Shown piece after piece: positions 5,755 through 9,995 of a DNA stretch of 9,995 bases. The stretch is from Nitrospira sp. (GTDB lineage: Bacteria > Nitrospirota > Nitrospiria > Nitrospirales > Nitrospiraceae), in the NCBI GenBank assembly GCA_016873525.1, contig VGXD01000054.1, positions 1 to 9,995 on the forward strand, given 5' to 3'. Position 1 is the first letter of the stretch, and each line of letters starts with the position of its first letter. The notes beneath the pieces were generated by a model, which made no database searches, had not been told where the DNA came from, and was given only the letters and a program-made list of their open reading frames with translations. Position numbers and translations under genes: made by a program.

Positions 5755-6804
5755 ATGGCCGTCAAAGGATCGAGCGAGGTCATCAGCGTTTTGACCACCC
5801 TGGCCATTTTCTGCGCCGGGACCGGCCTCACGCTGGGACTCCGCCACCTGGCATTCCGCACCCTGCATCGCTGGGCCGCACATGCCGACTCCGCCCTGGA
5901 TGCGATCATCGCGAAGAGCCTTCGCATTCCTTCGGTGGCCTGGTGTTTTCTCATCGGGACCTACATCGCCCTGGACCAGGCCCGCCTCCCCCCCAAGCCA
6001 GGCGCCCTGGCGTTGAACCTCATCTACGGCTTGCTGATCTTATCGGTGACCGCCGCGGTCGCAAACCTGTCCGGTGTCGCCCTCGAACACACCTTAAAAT
6101 CGCACCACCTGCCCATCCCTGCGACCGGCCTCTCGCTGACGATTTTCAAAACCGGCGTCTGGACCCTGGGAGGGCTCGTCCTCCTCAGCAGCCTGGGCGT
6201 TTCCATCACCCCCATCCTCACCGCCCTGGGCGTGGGAGGCCTCGCCGTGGCCCTGGCGCTGCAGGAAACCCTCTCGAATTTTTTTGCCGGCATCCACCTG
6301 CTGGTCTCCCGCCCCATCCGGGTCGGCGACTTCGTCAAGCTGGAAACGGGACAGGAAGGGTACGTGGTGGACATCAGCTGGCGCGCCACGAAGCTGCGCA
6401 CGCTGCCGAACAACATCGTCGTGGTGCCCAACAGCAAGATGGCCCAGTCCATCCTGATCAATTATTGCATGCCGGATCCGACCATGGCGGTCGCCATGCC
6501 GATCGGGGTCGGGTATGGCACCGACCCGGACCATGTGGAACGCGTGCTGTTGGAGGAAGTCCGCAAGGCCGTCGGCCAGGTTCCCGGACTCCTCGCCGAG
6601 CCGGCCCCTACGGCCCGCTTGGTCCCCGGGTTCGGGGACTCTTCCCTGGACTTTACCCTGACCTGCCATGTGCGGACGTTCGAAGATCAGTACGTCGTGC
6701 AGCACGAACTCCGCAAGCGCATCGTCACGCGATTCCGTGACGAAGGGATCGAGATGCCCTTCCCGCAACGCACCGTCCATTTGAAAACCGATGCCAAGCC
6801 GTAA
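5755..6804 (+). CDS. MscS-family mechanosensitive ion channel
   Basis: A 349-residue inner-membrane channel of the small-conductance mechanosensitive family, which releases solutes on osmotic downshock. The ATG at 5755 has AGGAGG (5743-5748) at 6 bp. Hydrophobic segments lie near residues 8-30, 57-76, 85-107 and 127-148. The pore helix follows at about 150-178 (ILTALGVGGLAVALALQETL), with the Gly/Ala packing pattern of MscS TM3. The beta domain follows (RPIRVGDFVKL, GYVVDISWRATKLRT, PNNIVVVPNSKM, ILINY), then an alpha/beta C-terminal domain to PFPQRTVHLK. It is longer than E. coli MscS (286) because of two extra N-terminal membrane segments, and it lacks a cyclic-nucleotide or other added domain. 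It is followed after 45 bp by the AI-2E-family gene on the same strand, probably in one transcript. Ion selectivity cannot be read from the sequence. Confidence 0.93.
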   Translation: MAVKGSSEVISVLTTLAIFCAGTGLTLGLRHLAFRTLHRWAAHADSALDAIIAKSLRIPSVAWCFLIGTYIALDQARLPPKPGALALNLIYGLLILSVTAAVANLSGVALEHTLKSHHLPIPATGLSLTIFKTGVWTLGGLVLLSSLGVSITPILTALGVGGLAVALALQETLSNFFAGIHLLVSRPIRVGDFVKLETGQEGYVVDISWRATKLRTLPNNIVVVPNSKMAQSILINYCMPDPTMAVAMPIGVGYGTDPDHVERVLLEEVRKAVGQVPGLLAEPAPTARLVPGFGDSSLDFTLTCHVRTFEDQYVVQHELRKRIVTRFRDEGIEMPFPQRTVHLKTDAKP

Positions 6805-6849
6805 CCGATCCCGGCTCTTTGACCGTATCCAGGAACCTGCGTAGCGCCC

Positions 6850-7977
6850 ATGCAAGACCATCGACACGATGAACGGGAATCGACCGTCCGATTGATCCGC
6901 CTCGGATTTTTGATCGCGCTCGGCGCCCTGTTCCTTGCCATCTTCAGCCCGTTCTTTTCCATCATGGCCTGGGCCGCGATCCTCTGCTATGCCCTCTACC
7001 CCCTGTATCGGCTCCTGCTACGCGCCACCGGCAGGCGCCAGACGGTCAGCGCGTTGCTCATGTGCCTTGTCCTGATGATCGGCTTGATCCTCCCCCTCGT
7101 CTCGGTTTCGTTTCTCATCGGGGAAGAGACCGCCAGAACCTATACGGCCAGCGCCAACCGTGTCGAGCAGGGCGCCACCTGGGAAGACTTCCTGCCAGGC
7201 CGGTGGAGAGACCACCCCCTCATCTCCCTCACCGTCGAACGGCTGAATGAACTCGAACGACGCACAGGGACAGACCTCCGGTCGCTCATGGCCGACAACT
7301 TGACGGAAATGGGGAAGGGCCTCGTCGAACAGCTCGGCAACCTGGCCACCAACGTCCTGATCGGGGGCCTCAAGCTGCTCTTCATCGCCCTCTGCTCGTT
7401 TTTCTTTTTTCGAGACGGCGCCGCCCTCCTCGCATGGGTCCAAGACATCCTGCCCTTCTCGCACGAACGCCAACACGTGGCGTTGCGACGCTTCGATGAA
7501 GTGGTCACGGGGTCCATCTACGGCAACGCGCTGGTGGCGCTGCTGATCGGCAGCGTGGGGGGACTGGCTTTTTTCACCGTGGGATTCCATTCCCCCTTCC
7601 TGTGGGGCGCCGTGATCGGCATGCTGGCCTATCTTCCGATTCCCGGCGTCTCGCTGGTGTGGCTCCCCGGCGCCCTGTACCTTTTTTTTGAGGCCGCCTA
7701 TTTGAAAACCGCCATCCTCTGCGGAGCCGGCGCCGCCATCATCTTCCTCGACTACGCTGTTAGAAACCTGCTGGTCGCCAAGCGGGTGCAACTCCACCCG
7801 CTCCTGGTCATCCTCAGCGTCCTGGGCGGGATCAAGCTCTTCGGATTGTTGGGACTGGTCGCCGGCCCCCTGACCGTGGCCATGGGGAGAACCGTTCTGG
7901 ACATGTATCGGCTGGAGCAGAGCGGGTCGGGGAGCACGACACCGAAGTCATCGTCTCCCCGACCGCAGGACATGTAA
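6850..7977 (+). CDS. AI-2E/PerM-family (UPF0118) membrane protein
   Basis: A 375-residue polytopic membrane protein of the AI-2E transporter family (TqsA, PerM, YdiK type). Two N-terminal hydrophobic segments (about 15-35 and 36-56) are followed by one at 66-90, then an extracytoplasmic helical region (about 92-165). Further segments lie at 166-188, 225-245, 249-280, 285-305 and 318-345. The family signature near the end is seen as GGIKLFGLLGLVAGPLTVA (327-345). The last 25 residues are a Ser/Pro-rich tail. The ATG at 6850 has only a weak, distant AGGA (6831), so the start could lie slightly elsewhere or translation may be coupled to the mscS gene 45 bp upstream. Family members have been linked to autoinducer-2 export and to sodium/proton exchange; which applies here cannot be told. 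No LuxS-type gene is in the window. Confidence 0.9.
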   Translation: MQDHRHDERESTVRLIRLGFLIALGALFLAIFSPFFSIMAWAAILCYALYPLYRLLLRATGRRQTVSALLMCLVLMIGLILPLVSVSFLIGEETARTYTASANRVEQGATWEDFLPGRWRDHPLISLTVERLNELERRTGTDLRSLMADNLTEMGKGLVEQLGNLATNVLIGGLKLLFIALCSFFFFRDGAALLAWVQDILPFSHERQHVALRRFDEVVTGSIYGNALVALLIGSVGGLAFFTVGFHSPFLWGAVIGMLAYLPIPGVSLVWLPGALYLFFEAAYLKTAILCGAGAAIIFLDYAVRNLLVAKRVQLHPLLVILSVLGGIKLFGLLGLVAGPLTVAMGRTVLDMYRLEQSGSGSTTPKSSSPRPQDM

Positions 7978-7995
7978 GCCCGCACAAAGCGGGTT
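7977..7995. terminator. Short hairpin between convergent genes (weak terminator candidate)
   Basis: AGCCCGC (7977-7983), loop ACAAA, GCGGGTT (7989-7995): five G-C pairs plus G-U and A-U, in the 25-bp gap between the AI-2E-family stop and the lipoprotein stop. It has no T-run on either side, so it may only slow or process both messages. Confidence 0.3.
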
Positions 7996-8002
7996 GCGGG
8001 AG

Positions 8003-8599
8003 TTACTTCAACCGCAGGAGCTTATTCTCCACCTTCGTATTCATCACCAACTTGTCGAAGCTCTCGGACAGCACCTCGCTGGCCAGTTCCTGCACATCTT
8101 CCGGCTCGAACCAAAACACCTTTTGAGAGCCGCCTCCATTGAGGGTCATGCGGACCACGCTGCCATCGGCCTTATTGACGGCCTCAACCGCCACCTTGGT
8201 CTTGACCGTAATCTCCGTCGAACCGAACTTGCTCTGGGCGTTGACGGAGAAATCCAGCACCTTGCCCGACAGCATCACGTCCGGCGCCCCCTCCGTCCGC
8301 CACCCCTTGCGCTTCAGGTAGTCGGCCGCCACCTTGGCGACCATGTCGCCGGCCTTGCCGCCCGGAACATTAAACGTCGTCTCCCCGTCCCAGAGATGAC
8401 GGCGCACCCCCAGCCGGCCTTTTTCGCCTCGCGCGTCTTCAAACGCCGCCACCGCCACGCTCAACCCTTCACCCGCTTTCTCCACCTTCACGGCTTGCAA
8501 ATCCAAATTCACCACCGACCCGTTGGCGGCACATCCCGCCATCAACAATCCCACGCCGAGCACGAGCCCTTGTTTCCATCGACCCATGAATCCTGTCAC
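8003..8599 (-). CDS. YajG-like outer-membrane lipoprotein, function unknown
   Basis: A 198-residue lipoprotein. The GTG at 8599 is preferred over the in-frame ATG at 8587, because GGAGG lies 5 bp before the GTG and 17 bp before the ATG. A signal peptide (RWKQGLVLGVGLLMAGC) ends in the lipobox LMAGC with Cys23; the residues after the Cys (AANG) contain no Asp at +2, which in E. coli would favour the outer membrane. The rest has the pattern of the YajG-like lipoprotein fold: a beta strand then DARGEK and GVRRH (47-67), a helix MVAKVAADYLKRKGW (86-100), a strand pair VMLSGKVLDFSV, and a long beta hairpin TEITVKTKVAVEAV. The YajG assignment is by pattern only. It is the last gene of the operon with Pal, 60 bp after the pal stop, which suggests a role at the outer membrane or cell wall. 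Confidence 0.8.
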   Translation of the reverse strand: MTGFMGRWKQGLVLGVGLLMAGCAANGSVVNLDLQAVKVEKAGEGLSVAVAAFEDARGEKGRLGVRRHLWDGETTFNVPGGKAGDMVAKVAADYLKRKGWRTEGAPDVMLSGKVLDFSVNAQSKFGSTEITVKTKVAVEAVNKADGSVVRMTLNGGGSQKVFWFEPEDVQELASEVLSESFDKLVMNTKVENKLLRLK

Positions 8600-8659
8600 G
8601 AGCGCCTCCTTCCTTCCGTCCGCCGCGGCATCCCCTTCGCCGGCCGAGCCCCTTACGGC

Positions 8660-9316
8660 CTATTGGGCCGCGAAGTGCGCCCGCCGATTTTTCTGCCAGC
8701 ACTCCTTGCTATGTTCCGTGCAAAACGGTTTTTCCTTGCCGTAGCTGGTGACCTGGATCTGCGCCATCGAGATCCCGAGATCGACAAGATACCGCTTGGC
8801 CGCCTGGGCCCGTCGCTCGCCCAGCACCAGGTTATAGGCCAAGGTGCCGCGCTCGTCGCAGTGGCCCGCAATGACCAGTTTCGCCCCTTGGCCCGCCTTC
8901 AGCATCTTGGCATTGGCCTCCAGCACCGCCTTGGCATCGGTTCGAATGGTCGCCCGATCGTAGTCGAAAAACACATCGCCCAACCCGGCCAAGGCCAAAG
9001 AGGCCTCGGCTGCCGATGCCGGGGCCGGGGCCGTGACCGACGGCACCGCCCGTTCCGCCACGCGAGCCTCCGCCATCGCGCCAGGCTTGCCAAACCCCAT
9101 CTCTTCCTTGGGCGGCGCCTCGCGTTCCGGAGCAGGCTCGGCCTTGGCCGCTTCCATCGGCTCCACCTTCTTGGCAACCGGCGAGCCTGGCGCCAGGCTC
9201 TGGTCTTGCGTCGAGGTTGTCACGGTTTTCCCCCCACAGCCTGCCAGCAAGGACCCGGCGGCCAGACAGGCCACGAACACCGCGTAACGACCGTTTGCGA
9301 ACATCCTCATCGTCAT
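8660..9316 (-). CDS. pal: Peptidoglycan-associated lipoprotein Pal
   Basis: Pal anchors the outer membrane to peptidoglycan as part of the Tol-Pal system. I chose the ATG at 9316 (218 residues); GGGGGG precedes it by 3 bp, and an ATG at 9310 would sit 9 bp away and is an equal candidate. An in-frame GTG at 9334 has no ribosome site. The signal peptide ends in the lipobox SLLAGC (Cys27). A Pro/Glu/Ala/Lys-rich linker spans about 40-110. The OmpA-like domain (about 114-218) shows VFFDYDRATIR, GHCDERGTLAYNLVLGERRA and SYGKEKPFC, with NRRAHF at the end, matching the peptidoglycan-binding residues of E. coli Pal. Unlike E. coli Pal it has Cys in the GHCDERG motif and a Cys pair (199, 206) near the end. 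No tolA, tolB, tolQ or tolR lies in the window. It is the middle gene of a three-gene operon. Confidence 0.96.
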   Translation of the reverse strand: MTMRMFANGRYAVFVACLAAGSLLAGCGGKTVTTSTQDQSLAPGSPVAKKVEPMEAAKAEPAPEREAPPKEEMGFGKPGAMAEARVAERAVPSVTAPAPASAAEASLALAGLGDVFFDYDRATIRTDAKAVLEANAKMLKAGQGAKLVIAGHCDERGTLAYNLVLGERRAQAAKRYLVDLGISMAQIQVTSYGKEKPFCTEHSKECWQKNRRAHFAAQ

Positions 9317-9327
9317 AATCCCCCCTT

Positions 9328-9347
9328 GGTTCACTTGGGTTCACTTG
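9328..9347. repeat. Exact 10-bp tandem duplication at the end of the upstream gene
   Basis: GGTTCACTTG occurs twice in a row (9328-9337, 9338-9347), covering the TGA of the small secreted gene and the spacer before pal. The second copy on the minus strand creates the unused GTG at 9334. It looks like a small local duplication that lengthened the gene spacing. Confidence 0.8.
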
Positions 9348-9697
9348 GCGTGGATCGAACGAGCGGCAAGCCCGTCTTCAAGTTTCAGACAGGCCACCTC
9401 CACCGGCTCGCCCACCTTAAGATTGTCCAGCGTCACCTTCTGTTTGCCCCTTGTAATCACGGTCCCGGCTTCCACGACGGCCCCGACGATCAGCTCTTCT
9501 TTCTTGGCGGTCATGGACTTGATGACAATGACCTGCGGATGGTCCGCAGCATTAACCGCCACCACCTCTCCCCGAACGGTGCGCAGGGCTGCATCAGAGG
9601 CCGCGCCAGCCCCCGGCGCCGTCATCCCCGCCATCCCGGCAACCGCCAGTACGGCAACCGCCAGCACAGACCGCATCCTCAGGCTCATTGACGTCAT
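9341..9697 (-). CDS. Small secreted beta-rich protein (DUF5666-like), first gene of the pal operon
   Basis: A 118-residue exported protein. The frame is open to 9964, but the ATG at 9697 is the real start: GGGGAGGAG lies 8 bp upstream, a promoter lies at 9767-9795, and a signal peptide follows at once (MRSVLAVAVLAVAGMAGM, cleavage probably after AGA near residue 32). There is no lipobox Cys. The mature part (about 85 residues) alternates short strands: VRGEVVAVNA, QVIVIKS, EELIVGAVVEAGTVIT, KVTLDNLKVGEPVEVACLKLEDG. The ending, with a D-N-L-K-V-G-E-P-V-E-V turn, resembles the DUF5666/OB-fold group of periplasmic proteins; that is a pattern match with moderate confidence. It has a single Cys. 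It is followed after 24 bp by pal, so it is probably an envelope protein made together with Pal. Confidence 0.8.
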   Translation of the reverse strand: MTSMSLRMRSVLAVAVLAVAGMAGMTAPGAGAASDAALRTVRGEVVAVNAADHPQVIVIKSMTAKKEELIVGAVVEAGTVITRGKQKVTLDNLKVGEPVEVACLKLEDGLAARSIHAK

Positions 9698-9766
9698 ATC
9701 TTTTTCTCCTCCCCTTGACACGTTTGCGGAGGCTCCCCACCCGATTCCAACGAGCACAACGCCTGT

Positions 9767-9795
9767 ACTATAACCAGAATCATCCCTCTGGGCAA
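9767..9795 (-). promoter_or_regulatory. Sigma70-type promoter for the pal operon
   Basis: Minus strand TTGCCC (9795-9790), 17-bp spacer, TATAGT (9772-9767), predicted start near 9760 and a leader of about 63 nt to the ATG at 9697. The same TATAGT box is used in the predicted rlpA-like promoter. Confidence 0.6.
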
Positions 9796-9902
9796 GAGCG
9801 CGTCGACATGTCCCACGCCTCGCCGGAACCGCTCTGGTCGTAGACGCCGCCAGCCCTTGAACCTCCGCCGATGGCCGGGACCCCTTGCGGCCCTGAATGG
9901 GG

Positions 9903-9925
9903 TCAGATACATCTGAGACGATCTC
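9903..9925. promoter_or_regulatory. Overlapping palindromes upstream of the right-edge gene
   Basis: TCAGAT-AC-ATCTGA (9903-9916) is a perfect 6-bp-arm palindrome and GAGA-CGA-TCTC (9915-9925) overlaps its end. A TG-extended -10-like box TGCTAGAAA (9926-9934) follows directly. This could be an operator for the gene starting at 9959; no known repressor site is recognised. Confidence 0.35.
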
Positions 9926-9958
9926 TGCTAGAAACGGGGCCTCAGAAGGAGGTCCCGC

Positions 9959-9995
9959 ATGCAAATTGTCCGATGGCCTCGCCCATTTCTGCGAG
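9959..9995 (+). CDS. Start of a plus-strand gene truncated by the window edge
   Basis: An ATG at 9959 follows AGAAGGAGGT (9944-9953), almost the full complement of the 16S rRNA tail, at 5 bp. Only twelve codons are visible (MQIVRWPRPFLR), so no product can be named. The start, an Arg-rich stretch before what could become a membrane segment, is too short to judge. It is divergent from the pal operon, and a candidate extended -10 box and palindromes lie just upstream. Confidence 0.6.
   Translation, partial: MQIVRWPRPFLR

Noticed and set aside
5640..6740. A 366-codon plus-strand frame overlapping the MscS gene
   Set aside because: The translation is Arg/Pro/His-rich low-complexity sequence; the frame from 5755 encodes a clear MscS protein with a good ribosome site.
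7018..7797. A 259-codon minus-strand frame within the AI-2E-family gene
   Set aside because: It is the mirror of a hydrophobic coding sequence, rich in Gln, Asp and Gly, with no recognisable domain or ribosome site.
8636..8659. GGCCG/CGGCC inverted repeat after the pal stop as a terminator
   Set aside because: The stem is only 5 bp with a 9-nt loop and no T-run, and the next gene starts 60 bp away on the same strand, so read-through is more likely.
7994..9691. A plus-strand frame open for 565 codons, antisense to the whole pal operon
   Set aside because: It runs across three well-supported minus-strand genes, and its His/Arg/Pro/Gln-rich translation is typical of the mirror frame of GC-rich DNA. 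No start with a ribosome site and no domain was seen.
9698..9964. N-terminal extension of the small secreted protein up to an ATG at 9964
   Set aside because: It would bury the signal peptide 90 residues in, and it crosses the promoter at 9767-9795 and the ribosome site just before 9697. The ATG at 9964 is only the other face of a GCATGC site.

Overview
The window looks like an ordinary chromosomal stretch from a GC-rich, diderm (Gram-negative) bacterium. It encodes a Pal lipoprotein, an RlpA-type lipoprotein, other lipobox-bearing proteins, a glycogen branching enzyme and HEAT-repeat proteins. The mixture resembles Nitrospira/Nitrospirota genomes, but that is an impression from gene content and protein style, not from a marker gene. 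I see no mobile element, CRISPR array, tRNA or rRNA.

Layout. Positions 1-1225 (+) hold the 3' part of a HEAT-repeat gene followed closely by a small membrane-anchored coiled-coil gene. They meet, tail to tail with only 6 bp between stop codons, a minus-strand block that reads from right to left: glgB (5516-3312), an rlpA-like lipoprotein gene (3100-2483), a 73-residue basic protein gene (2354-2133) and a second HEAT-repeat gene (2056-1232). Good sigma70-type promoters can be read in front of the rlpA-like gene and in front of the small basic gene, so this block is probably three transcripts rather than one. A divergent region of about 240 bp separates glgB from a plus-strand pair, a MscS-family channel gene (5755-6804) and an AI-2E/PerM-family membrane protein gene (6850-7977). 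From 9697 down to 8003 on the minus strand lies a compact three-gene envelope operon: a small secreted beta-rich protein, Pal, and a YajG-like lipoprotein, with a clear promoter at 9767-9795. At the right edge a new plus-strand gene begins at 9959 behind a near-perfect Shine-Dalgarno and runs out of the window.

How the genes relate. Most products act in or at the cell envelope: RlpA-like (peptidoglycan cleavage at the septum), Pal (outer membrane to peptidoglycan tether), two further exported proteins, a mechanosensitive channel and a PerM-type protein. GlgB belongs to glycogen synthesis and sits here without other glg genes. The two HEAT proteins are likely protein-binding scaffolds of unknown partner.

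The most interesting points are in the regulatory DNA: glgB has no Shine-Dalgarno but has either a leaderless promoter or a 32-codon upstream ORF that overlaps its start by ATGA; the rlpA-like gene has a long leader with a strong imperfect hairpin, and its 3' end is an AG microsatellite where a 2-bp slip would extend the protein. I did not find a convincing new defence or biosynthetic system.
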